Source: G965267185 sp965267185 (GTDB lineage: Bacteria; Pseudomonadota; Alphaproteobacteria; UBA6615). Taken from it: a stretch of 64,000 bases of DNA. The position numbers and the translations under genes are program-made. Under the pieces are notes generated by a model, which was not told the origin of the DNA, did no database searches, and saw only the letters and a list, made by a program, of their open reading frames with translations. Location of the stretch: NCBI GenBank assembly GCA_965267185.1, contig OZ253937.1:1116001-1180000 (forward strand). The letters are read 5' to 3'. Shown here piece by piece: positions 44,093-51,383 of the stretch. Each line of letters opens with the position of its first letter. Position 1 is the stretch's first letter.

Positions 44093-45136
44093 TTAGGTGC
44101 CGGCTGAGTTCACCCGCATATAGGACGGAGGTTCGGGGATATCGGTCAGCGGGTGGGTGAAAAGCGTGTAGTCGTCTTTCTCCTGGGCTGAGGAAAAACC
44201 GGCGAACCGATAGGTCACATTCATCATACGGTTACGGCCGGTGTCACGGAACTCAGCATAGAACTCCGCTCCCGCCGATTTCGCCCGGCGCATCACATCG
44301 TTCAACATGATCGCGCCGACGCCGCGCGACATCACACGGCACGATACAATCAGCAGCTTGAGCGTCCACTTGTCGGGCGAACACTCGACAAGTGAAAGGC
44401 CGATACGGCCGTAGCTACCGAATTTGTCGGTGAGTTCGGACACCAGCAACAGATGATCCGGCGATTTACTCAACGCCGCCAGCTCCTCATAGGAGTAGGT
44501 GTAGCCGGTCGAGTTGAGCTGGTTCGTGCGCTCGGTCAACTCGTGGGCGCGCTGCAAATCGTTTTCGGTGGCGCGGGTAATGGAAAGGTCCATATCCAGC
44601 GTCGCCAAAAAAGACTCTGCCGGGCCGGTAAAAGCCTGCTCCGCCTCCTGCCGAACGAAATCCTCCTGATACATAAGACGCCGGCGCGCGGCATCAGCTG
44701 TGGCGAATTGCGGGATGAATCGCGGCGTATCCAAAAGGGGTTCCAAGGGCGCCTTGCCATCGAGACAAAGCACCTTGGGGTGGGCGTCGGCGACTTCGGC
44801 ACGCTCGAACGCGTCATCGTCAACAAAAGCAAACGTGTCCAAGCCCAGATTAAGCTTTTCGGCGATTGCGCCGACCGAGGCGGATTTCGCATCCCAACCA
44901 ATTTGCGGCACCAGGAAATACTCCTGGATACCGTGCTCGGCGAGCGTCGACATGGCGAGGTCGTAATCGTTGCGGCTGGCGATCGACTGCAGAATGCCGC
45001 GCTGGTCGAACGCCTTGATGGCGGCGACCGCATCCGGTCTCAGCGTCACCTTTTCTTCCAACAGCACGCCGTCCCACACTGTGTTGTCGAGATCCCAGAC
45101 CACGCACTTGATGGTCTTTTCGTTCGCGTCAGGCAT
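44093..45136 (-). CDS. FkbH-like HAD-IIIC phosphatase / acyltransferase
   Basis: A protein of 347 residues. The N-terminal HAD domain has nucleophile Asp15 in VVWDLDNTVWDG, IASRND and FVDDDAFERAEV. The C-terminal GNAT-like domain ends with LLIVSCRVMSRGVG, where Cys266 matches the conserved Cys of FkbH proteins. In characterised systems FkbH dephosphorylates 1,3-bisphosphoglycerate and loads the glyceryl group on an acyl carrier protein, starting methoxymalonyl-ACP synthesis. It is the last of four coupled genes with matching partners. The start MPDANEK at 45136 overlaps the acyl-CoA dehydrogenase end by 8 bases. The family call is firm; the substrate here is inferred. Confidence 0.88.
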   Translation of the reverse strand: MPDANEKTIKCVVWDLDNTVWDGVLLEEKVTLRPDAVAAIKAFDQRGILQSIASRNDYDLAMSTLAEHGIQEYFLVPQIGWDAKSASVGAIAEKLNLGLDTFAFVDDDAFERAEVADAHPKVLCLDGKAPLEPLLDTPRFIPQFATADAARRRLMYQEDFVRQEAEQAFTGPAESFLATLDMDLSITRATENDLQRAHELTERTNQLNSTGYTYSYEELAALSKSPDHLLLVSELTDKFGSYGRIGLSLVECSPDKWTLKLLIVSCRVMSRGVGAIMLNDVMRRAKSAGAEFYAEFRDTGRNRMMNVTYRFAGFSSAQEKDDYTLFTHPLTDIPEPPSYMRVNSAGT

Positions 45137-46280
45137 TGGCCGCCGGCTGTGTATCAGGCACGACTGGGGCGGCTTCGGTTTGCGCGAACCGCGCGATGAC
45201 CATTTCCAGAATCTGCGTGCTGCCCTCGATGATTTCCATGATCTTGGCGTCACGGAAAAAGCGGGCAACGGGGTACTCGTCGCTCACCCCGTTGGCGCCA
45301 TGCAGTTGCACGGCGTCATTGGCCACCTGCATCGCCGCCGTCGACGCATAATATTTGGCGATCATGGTCTCCTGGACGGCGGTATGATCCCTACGCTCGC
45401 GCAACATGGCGGCACGGCGGCACAGAAGATCGGCACACCGATACGCGGTCATCATGTGGGTGATTTTCTGGGCGACCAGCTGGTGTTTCCGGAGTTCCAC
45501 GCCGAACTGCTCGCGCTCGGATGTGTAGGCGACTGTGGCTTCCATGCAAGCGCGCAGCAAGCCGGTGCACCCCCAGGCAATGGAATATCGCCCGAGATCG
45601 AGCGCAGACGCTGCCACCATCGTAAAACCGAACCCCACCTTACCCAGCAAGTCGGCGTCTTCGACATGGCAATCGTCCAGTTTAAGGGACGCCAGCATCG
45701 CGCCGCGTGCCCCCATCAACCCTTCCATGGGCTCGACGGTCAGTCCTGGATTGTCGCGCGTGACGATGAATGCCGCCGGCTTGTCCTCGACGGCGGCGAG
45801 AATAAGGAACACATCGGCGCGCTGAGCAAACGTGATCCAACGCTTCTCGCCGTTGAGCCGGTAGCCCCCGTCAACCTTTCGCGCGACCGTTTGCGGATTA
45901 GCGGCATCGCTGCCGATATTCGGTTCGGTAAGCGCGAACGCACCGATCTTGCCGCCCGACGCAAGGCCGCCCAATAGCTCCGACTTGCGCCCATCTTGGC
46001 CCCAACGGTCGAGGGCCTGAACCACCATGCCATGGGCAGTCAGCAGGCTCCGCGTCGCTGTACAAACCGTGCCGATCTCCTCATGAAGGAGACCGAGCGA
46101 CAGGGCATCGAAATCCCGCCCGCCGTTGCGCTCGGATAGCCAGGGTGCGAGATATCCGCGCTGCGCCACTTTTTCTAAAAGGCTATCGGGATATTGCTCG
46201 TCACGGTCGACCGCGGCGGCGTGCGGCGCGATCTCGGTCGCGGCGAATTCGCGGAATTCTGCGCGGAGGGTGGTTTCCAT
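45129..46280 (-). CDS. acyl-CoA/acyl-ACP dehydrogenase, FkbI-like
   Basis: A protein of 383 residues with the full acyl-CoA dehydrogenase fold. FAD/substrate segments are FALTEPNIGSDAANPQT and GEKRWITFAQRADVFLI, and the C-terminal LHGANGVSDEYPVARFFRDAKIMEIIEGSTQI carries the catalytic Glu352. The C-terminal motif matches the type found in methoxymalonyl-ACP clusters, where the homologue oxidises 2-hydroxy-3-oxopropionyl-ACP to hydroxymalonyl-ACP. An ordinary beta-oxidation enzyme is the alternative, but the neighbours (ACP, FkbH-like) favour an ACP-bound substrate. It lies 14 bases after the ACP gene. Confidence 0.85.
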   Translation of the reverse strand: METTLRAEFREFAATEIAPHAAAVDRDEQYPDSLLEKVAQRGYLAPWLSERNGGRDFDALSLGLLHEEIGTVCTATRSLLTAHGMVVQALDRWGQDGRKSELLGGLASGGKIGAFALTEPNIGSDAANPQTVARKVDGGYRLNGEKRWITFAQRADVFLILAAVEDKPAAFIVTRDNPGLTVEPMEGLMGARGAMLASLKLDDCHVEDADLLGKVGFGFTMVAASALDLGRYSIAWGCTGLLRACMEATVAYTSEREQFGVELRKHQLVAQKITHMMTAYRCADLLCRRAAMLRERRDHTAVQETMIAKYYASTAAMQVANDAVQLHGANGVSDEYPVARFFRDAKIMEIIEGSTQILEMVIARFAQTEAAPVVPDTQPAANA

Positions 46281-46294
46281 CGCAGGTAGATATC

Positions 46295-46552
46295 CTAGTC
46301 GGCCTGCGCGCCGGCGGTTTTTCCTTCGACGAACCGGGTCAACGCATCGACCGAGCAGAAATTAGCTATGTCGAGGTCTTCGTTCTCGACCGTTAGATCG
46401 AAGGTCTCCTCGATAAAGCAAACGATCTCAACGGCAAAAAGCGAGTTGACCAAACCACTGCCGAATATGTCGTGATCGTCGCTGAGTTCGGGCTGGCGGG
46501 AAACCCGCACCAGGTAGTCTCGGATGGTCGTACTTACGGGCGTGTCAGACAT
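46295..46552 (-). CDS. free-standing acyl carrier protein
   Basis: A protein of 85 residues, acidic and helical. The phosphopantetheine site is GSGLVNSLFAVEI with Ser37; the usual DSL reads NSL here, a variation also seen among specialised carrier proteins. It should be loaded by an ACP synthase located elsewhere and shuttle an acyl group between the three enzymes of the operon. It overlaps the hydroxyacyl-CoA dehydrogenase stop by 8 bases. It is clearly separate from the fatty-acid ACP, which is normally in a fab cluster. Confidence 0.88.
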   Translation of the reverse strand: MSDTPVSTTIRDYLVRVSRQPELSDDHDIFGSGLVNSLFAVEIVCFIEETFDLTVENEDLDIANFCSVDALTRFVEGKTAGAQAD

Positions 46553-47399
46553 ATTCGAAGAATCCTTCGCCGGTTTTGCGGCCGTGACGATTTTTTTCGA
46601 CCATTTCTTTCAGCAGATTGCAGGCTTGATACTTCTCCTCGCCGTAGCTGTCGTAGAGCACGTCGAGCGAGCGTTTAATGGTGTCCAGGCCGATCAAATC
46701 GCCCGTCGCCAGAGGCCCCATCGGGTGGCCGAAGCAGGATCGAAACACTTTGTCCACGCCCTCGGCATCGGCGACACCTTCTTCCACCAAGCGAATAGCC
46801 TCGTTGATCGTGACCATGAGCACCCGGTTGGACACGAAGCCGGCTTGGTCTTTCACCAGAACATAGTCTTTGCCCACATCCGCCAGAAGATCCGTCACAG
46901 CGGCAACCGTCTGCGGCGACGTCTGTTCGCTCGGGATCACCTCGACCGTAGGCTTCATCGGAACCGGGTTCATGAAGTGGACCCCGATCACCCGGTCCGG
47001 CCGCTCCGCCGCCGCGCCGAGCGTGGCGATCGGAATGCACGACGTATTGACGATGAAGATGCAGTCGTTCGCGCAGATGCGGTTCAAGTCCCGGTAGATC
47101 GGTTCCTTGATCGCGGCATCCTCGGTGGCGTTTTCGACGACGAAATCGGCGTCGGCGAGGTCCGCCAGATCGGTCGTGAATTCTATTTGCGACAGAACCT
47201 CTTCGGGCGACCCGACGGCGGCGGACTTATCAAGCATGCGCGCCGCGCGAACGCTGCGGCGAATATTTTTCTGGGCCTGTTCGAGTATCTCGTCGGTCAG
47301 ATCGACCAAAACCGCCCGATATCCGTGCCGGGCGAAATCTTCGGCAACACCGGCGCCCATAACCCCCGCGCCGATGATCCCAATGGTATGGTTCCCCAT
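46545..47399 (-). CDS. 3-hydroxyacyl-CoA/ACP dehydrogenase, FkbK-like
   Basis: A protein of 284 residues with an N-terminal Rossmann domain (TIGIIGAGVMGAGVAEDFARHG) and the C-terminal helical domain of the family. The catalytic pair is His141 in VIGVHFMNPVPM and Glu153 in VEVIP. In methoxymalonyl-type pathways this enzyme oxidises glyceryl-ACP to 2-hydroxy-3-oxopropionyl-ACP; alone it would be called 3-hydroxybutyryl-CoA dehydrogenase. As the first gene of the four-gene operon, it starts at 47399 with AGAGG upstream. The context supports the first role. Confidence 0.87.
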   Translation of the reverse strand: MGNHTIGIIGAGVMGAGVAEDFARHGYRAVLVDLTDEILEQAQKNIRRSVRAARMLDKSAAVGSPEEVLSQIEFTTDLADLADADFVVENATEDAAIKEPIYRDLNRICANDCIFIVNTSCIPIATLGAAAERPDRVIGVHFMNPVPMKPTVEVIPSEQTSPQTVAAVTDLLADVGKDYVLVKDQAGFVSNRVLMVTINEAIRLVEEGVADAEGVDKVFRSCFGHPMGPLATGDLIGLDTIKRSLDVLYDSYGEEKYQACNLLKEMVEKNRHGRKTGEGFFEYV

Positions 47400-47597
47400 G
47401 TGGCAGCCTCTTTTTCCAGCAGCCTGAGCTTCTTAGTAACTTTGTGCAAATATCCCCAGATGAGTATGACAAATATGGTTAACAGCCTGTAAACGCCGAA
47501 TTCTCGCAACCGGTCCAGGTTCTCAGGCACCGATTAAGCCGCCTCTATGCCATGATTCGGCGAGTGCTAGAATCGTCGCAGCGGAATGTGATTGAGC
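47400..47597. promoter_or_regulatory. divergent promoter region of the FkbH-type operon and the acyltransferase gene
   Basis: A 198-base gap between two divergently transcribed units. It is locally AT-richer than its surroundings (around 47440-47490). It must contain both promoters, suggesting coordinated control of the two units. No palindromic operator stands out by eye. Confidence 0.4.
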
Positions 47598-48590
47598 ATG
47601 AATCAGTCAAACGACACCGGGGGCCCATCAACTGCCGCGGGTGGAACAATCGCCACAAACCCGGCAAGTGTCGATCCGGTCCGGAAAGTTTCGCTCAACG
47701 ATATCGTTACGTTGCTGACGCTGCTGTTACTGTTCTTTTGCGCCCTTATTTTTCCGCGATCCGCATGGCCCGGTATTACGCGAGGTCTGGGGCGTCTCCA
47801 TTATTGTGTAAAGCCGCCCGATCTCGCCGCAACCGCAAACACCCTAAACGACGCCGGCCTGGAGGCTTCTCAAGAGCAGATCGGCATCAAATTACTCGCC
47901 GGAACCTATCTCGAAAACATCGAAGCCCTGAGCGAATATCTCGCATTCCGGAGCGGCAGCGAGATCGTTGTCAGCGGTCTCGAGAATATCGAACGCGCGT
48001 TGCAGAAAGGCCGCGGCGTTATTCTGTGGAACGTGCCCAATTGCGGCGCACAAGTGATCTCGCTACGCGCGTTTACTGAAGCTGGTTTGCCGGTAACCCG
48101 GCTGCAAAGCGCGAACCACCCGTTCTCGGGAACGGCGTTCGGCGCCGCAGTGCTCAACCGGCTGCGCACGCATATCGAACGCCGTCACTTGGCTGACACG
48201 GTTCTGCTAGCCCCTGACGCCTTCGAATGGGCCATGGTGCGCCTTATGATGTTGCTGCGAAAAAACGGGATTGTTTGGGTCGCGGCAATCGGATCGGGCG
48301 ACGATCCGCTCACGACTCCCTTTTTGGGTGGCACCCTAAAAGTGGCGCGGGGCGTACCGAAAATGGCGGTCGTTACGGGCGCACCGATTATTCCGGCATG
48401 GCTTTCGATCAAAAATGCGCCGCGATACGAAATCGACTTCGAGCCACCGCTTGAGATCGCGGAACACGGCAGCGAAGAAGAACGCCAACAGCAAATTGTG
48501 GACGTATTTGCGCACAGACTGGCCGCGCGGTTGCGCAGCGAGCCGTATTATTGGCGCGGCTGGGTGATGAAACACACCTGGTCGCCGTAG
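47598..48590 (+). CDS. LpxL/HtrB-like acyltransferase-family protein with altered active-site motif
   Basis: A protein of 330 residues from ATG 47598. It has one N-terminal membrane helix (about residues 36-54), then the lysophospholipid/lipid A acyltransferase pattern: LRKNGIVWVAAIGSGDDPLTTPFLGGTLKVARGVPKMAVVTGAPIIPAWLSIK and a PPLEI strand near the end. The usual catalytic His-x4-Glu/Asp should fall after GRGVILW, but the sequence there reads NVPNCGAQ (residues 145-152): Pro replaces His and Gln replaces Glu in my alignment by eye. The protein may be inactive, may use other residues, or may bind lipid only. Divergence from the FkbH-type operon hints at a shared pathway. Confidence 0.7.
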   Translation: MNQSNDTGGPSTAAGGTIATNPASVDPVRKVSLNDIVTLLTLLLLFFCALIFPRSAWPGITRGLGRLHYCVKPPDLAATANTLNDAGLEASQEQIGIKLLAGTYLENIEALSEYLAFRSGSEIVVSGLENIERALQKGRGVILWNVPNCGAQVISLRAFTEAGLPVTRLQSANHPFSGTAFGAAVLNRLRTHIERRHLADTVLLAPDAFEWAMVRLMMLLRKNGIVWVAAIGSGDDPLTTPFLGGTLKVARGVPKMAVVTGAPIIPAWLSIKNAPRYEIDFEPPLEIAEHGSEEERQQQIVDVFAHRLAARLRSEPYYWRGWVMKHTWSP

Positions 48591-48626
48591 AAGGAGAGCT
48601 GAATACCGTCGCAATAGTGCCTAACG

Positions 48627-49331
48627 CTAGTCGTAAGCGTCGTGCAAGCGCAGCCAGTCCATTGTGTATTGGAAATCGTCCTCGTCGCGCCCCTTCGGCA
48701 CGATGTCGAGGTAATGGTAGGCGGTGATGAACCTGTCCAGCCCACGCTGATAGGCCGAGTAGGTATGGAAAATGTCTCCGCCGGAGTCTCTATAGAACAC
48801 GCTCACGCCCGGTCCTTCGGTGCTCGAGAAGCCGCCCGGTTCGTAATTGTAGTAGGCGTCCCCACGGTCGATTTCCTCCTGCGTGAAGGACACATGGAAG
48901 TCGCGGTTAAAGTCGTTCTCGAACGATGAGAGCCATTTCATCGTCCAACCCATGCGCCTTCTGAACGCCGCGAGAATGGGAAAGGGCGCCCGCGAAATAG
49001 CCACCATGGAAACGTCGCGATGGTTCAAATGAACGATCGCCGGGTTGAAGTGGTCGGTAATGTACGAACAGCTTTTGCACCCCTCGTCCCAGTCAGGGCC
49101 GTACATAAAGTGATAAACGATCAACTGGCTCCGGCCATCAAACAAGTCGGATAGCGACTCCTTGCCGTCGGGCCCATCGAACACATAGCTCTTCTCAACC
49201 CGCTCCCAGGGCAAAGTCCGCAGCTCCCGCGCAAGCGCGTCGCGCGCCCGCGTGAATTCCTTTTCCTTCTCAAGAAATGACTTGCGGGCCGTAACCCACT
49301 CTTCGTGCGATACGATTTTGGATGCTTCCAT
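48627..49331 (-). CDS. DUF899 family thioredoxin-like protein
   Basis: A protein of 234 residues. The sequence MYGPDWDEGCKSCSYITDHFNPAIVHLNHRDVSMVAISRAPF is the family core: a thioredoxin-like fold with a CxxC-type pair (CKSC). YRDSGGDIFHTYSAYQRGLD follows, then the C-terminal GRDEDDFQYTMDWLRLHDAYD. The biochemical role is unknown. The start MEASKIVS at 49331 has GGGAGGGGAGA upstream. It is divergent from an ArsR/SRPBCC pair with about 100 bases between, a grouping often seen in proteobacteria, so it is probably under the ArsR protein. Confidence 0.85.
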   Translation of the reverse strand: MEASKIVSHEEWVTARKSFLEKEKEFTRARDALARELRTLPWERVEKSYVFDGPDGKESLSDLFDGRSQLIVYHFMYGPDWDEGCKSCSYITDHFNPAIVHLNHRDVSMVAISRAPFPILAAFRRRMGWTMKWLSSFENDFNRDFHVSFTQEEIDRGDAYYNYEPGGFSSTEGPGVSVFYRDSGGDIFHTYSAYQRGLDRFITAYHYLDIVPKGRDEDDFQYTMDWLRLHDAYD

Positions 49332-49417
49332 CTTTCTCTCCCCTCCCTGGCGACCAGTATCCAAGGCTCAAAAAAACGCCAAATCAGCGCATCGATGTTG
49401 CCATATTCCGATATTTT

Positions 49418-49438
49418 AGTCATTACTATAATATGACT
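49418..49438. promoter_or_regulatory. inverted repeat overlapping the ArsR-family start codon, candidate operator
   Basis: A perfect repeat AGTCAT-N9-ATGACT spans the ATG at 49433. A TATAAT hexamer (49427-49432) lies within it. A self-binding site in the DUF899-arsR divergent promoter is expected for this regulator family, and the position would block both promoters. The arms are short, so chance is not excluded. Confidence 0.35.
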
Positions 49439-49759
49439 GACGCTACACTAATCGACCTCCCCGACACTTTTCACGCCATTGCAGACGCGAACCGACGGAA
49501 ATTGCTGGATCTACTTCGCGAGCAGGAACGATGTGTGCAGGACTTGGTCCCGCATCTGGGTATTACGATCGGCGCTGTATCCCAGCATTTGAAGGTTCTG
49601 TTGAACGCCGGTCTCGTCGTCCGACGTAAGCAGGGACGACATCGGTTTTACCGCGCCCAGCCACACGCCCTGAAAGAAGTTTACGACTGGACCGCGCAAT
49701 ACGAGACCCTATGGCAGTCCAGCCTCAAGCGACTTGGCACTTATTTGGACGAGAAATAA
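49433..49759 (+). CDS. ArsR-family transcriptional regulator
   Basis: A protein of 108 residues with a winged helix. It begins DTFHAIADANRRKLLDLLREQERCVQDLVPHLGITIGAVSQHLKVLLNAGLVVRRKQGRHRFYRA, and the recognition helix is GAVSQHLKVL. No Cys pair suited to metal sensing is present (only Cys in ERCVQDL), so it is probably of the non-metal group that is paired with SRPBCC proteins. No Shine-Dalgarno is visible before ATG 49433, so translation may be near-leaderless. Its stop overlaps the next start (TAATG). Confidence 0.9.
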   Translation: MTDATLIDLPDTFHAIADANRRKLLDLLREQERCVQDLVPHLGITIGAVSQHLKVLLNAGLVVRRKQGRHRFYRAQPHALKEVYDWTAQYETLWQSSLKRLGTYLDEK

Positions 49760-50181
49760 TGGAGTTTCGAATAGCGTTCAGCGAGACCTACCCGCACCCC
49801 GTGGAGAAGGTTTGGCAGGCTCTTATCGATCCAGAGGCGATCGGTAAGTGGCTCATGGAAACCGACTTCGTGCCCGAAGCAGGACGAGACTTTCAGATGT
49901 GGTGCGACGATGGGCACGGCGGCACCGATCACTATCTTTGCAAGGTGCTCGCGCTAGAGCCGCCGCATCGAATGGTTTGGTCGTGGCTACTCGACGGGCG
50001 TCAAGACGAAGGCGAAACCTTCGTCGAGTTCCGTCTCGAGGGGGTCGACGACGGGACGCGTTTGACAGTGGAGCACAGCGGCGACCGTCCGAGCGAAATC
50101 GTCGAAGCCTTCCGATCCGGATGGCCGTACAAGCTCGAAGAACTCGAGCGTACCTTGCGCAGCGATAACGCCGATCGATAG
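49759..50181 (+). CDS. SRPBCC / AHSA1-family protein
   Basis: A protein of 140 residues with a helix-grip fold. FSETYPHPVEKVWQALIDPEAIGKWLMETDFVPEAGRDFQMW is the standard N-terminal half, followed by PPHRMVWSWLLDG and TRLTVEHSGD. Such proteins bind hydrophobic ligands; the specific ligand is unknown. It overlaps the arsR-type gene by one base, so the two form a single operon. A tRNA-His lies convergent 4 bases after its stop. Confidence 0.88.
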   Translation: MEFRIAFSETYPHPVEKVWQALIDPEAIGKWLMETDFVPEAGRDFQMWCDDGHGGTDHYLCKVLALEPPHRMVWSWLLDGRQDEGETFVEFRLEGVDDGTRLTVEHSGDRPSEIVEAFRSGWPYKLEELERTLRSDNADR

Positions 50182-50185
50182 GAAA

Positions 50186-50262
50186 TGGGGTGGCTGATGG
50201 GATTTGAACCCACGGCCTCCTGGACCACAACCAGGCGCTCTAACCAACTGAGCTACAGCCAC
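50186..50262 (-). tRNA. tRNA-His (GTG)
   Basis: A 77-base cloverleaf on the minus strand. The acceptor GTGGCTG pairs with CAGCCAC and the discriminator is C, with a G at the -1 position (50263) available to pair with it, as required for tRNA-His. Anticodon loop TTGTGGT gives GTG. The T-arm is GTGGGTTCAAATCCCAT and CCA is encoded. Confidence 0.95.
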
Positions 50263-50339
50263 CGCCGAGAGCTGCGATTGTGTAGTCCGCCCTGCCGGTC
50301 GGCGTCAAGCAAACCGGCAGCCGATTTCCCGGAGATATT

Positions 50340-51176
50340 CTATTGCGCCTCGTAGGCGGCGAATTCAACAAGGCCCACATTGCCGCCATTACTGGCGACG
50401 ACATCGAGGCGCAGCGACTTCGCCGTAACGTCGACCTCGAAGCGATAAGGCTTACTGGCATCGGGCAGCGTATAAGGGCCAAGCACCTCGCCGCTGTCGG
50501 TGGTCAGGGTAAATTCGAAAATCCGCGCCGTATTATTGCTCATGGTGCGGGTCCATACTTCCACGGCGCCGAGCCGCGCCTCGCGCGCCAAGGCAATCTC
50601 GACGAAACCGGCATCGCCGTCGCCGTTGGTCGACCACTCGGTGGTCCGCCGCCCGTCGATCGCGCTATTGGCGCCCCAGGACGCGTCGTTGGCGCCACCG
50701 CCGAAGTTACTGCTGACGTTAATCACCTGGGCGCCAGCCTCAAGGCCCGCCAGATTGACCGGGCCTGCGGCCGCGGCTTTCGGCGTGCGGAAAGTCATGA
50801 CCGAACTCGCGTACAACGTACCGTCGGCTGCCGTTCCCTGGACCCGGTAGTAGTAAGTCGTGTCCGGTTTGAGGCCACCCAGGGCGGGATGGTGATCGGT
50901 ATGCGCGCCACCGTTCATGTCTTGATCCACCGACACCTGTCCGAAGGCCGTGGTTTCGCCGTAGACCACAGAACACGCCAAGGGGACGGAGGAGATGAAC
51001 CGCAGCACACCGTCCTGTCCCGTTAAATCGGTTATCCGCGGCGGCCCGTCGGCGAACACATCCTCGATCGGCCGGATGGTGAGCTGGGGTGCATTCGCCG
51101 ATTGTGCGACGGCAGGCGGCACTGCAAACATCACGAACGCGGCAAATACAAACGAAGCGGGAAGAATTTTGCGCAT
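50340..51176 (-). CDS. secreted protein with FN3-like and F5/8C-like domains
   Basis: A protein of 278 residues from ATG 51176, chosen because GGAG then lies 8 bases upstream; an ATG two codons earlier is too close. A Sec signal peptide ends near PPAVAQ. Residues around 30-130 form a fibronectin-III/purple-acid-phosphatase-N-like module (RISSVPLACSVVYGETTAF, LGGLKPDTTYYYRVQGTAADG). The C-terminal 140 residues look like a discoidin-type carbohydrate-binding module (NDASWGANSAIDGRRTTEWSTNGDGDAGFVEIALAREARLGAVEVWTR). It is probably an extracytoplasmic glycan- or surface-binding protein. No catalytic domain is seen. Confidence 0.75.
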   Translation of the reverse strand: MRKILPASFVFAAFVMFAVPPAVAQSANAPQLTIRPIEDVFADGPPRITDLTGQDGVLRFISSVPLACSVVYGETTAFGQVSVDQDMNGGAHTDHHPALGGLKPDTTYYYRVQGTAADGTLYASSVMTFRTPKAAAAGPVNLAGLEAGAQVINVSSNFGGGANDASWGANSAIDGRRTTEWSTNGDGDAGFVEIALAREARLGAVEVWTRTMSNNTARIFEFTLTTDSGEVLGPYTLPDASKPYRFEVDVTAKSLRLDVVASNGGNVGLVEFAAYEAQ

Positions 51177-51383
51177 GATCATTTCTCCATCGCGAACGGC
51201 GGGCCGATTAGCCGGCTTGGTATATTAGGTAATTTATATATAAAAGCCTTGCAGCGTGTCATTTCACCATTCGGTGATGGCCTCAAAACGACTGCTGAAA
51301 TTTGCCCCGTGACGGACGCTACGCCATAGTGCGCCGGCTTCACGGCAGGTAACCACAAGACAATCGAACGAAGAGCACGGACC

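Noticed and set aside
44093..48590. A complete polyketide or nonribosomal peptide cluster
   Set aside because: No ketosynthase, adenylation, condensation or methyltransferase domain is visible on either strand; only the extender-unit-like enzymes are present.
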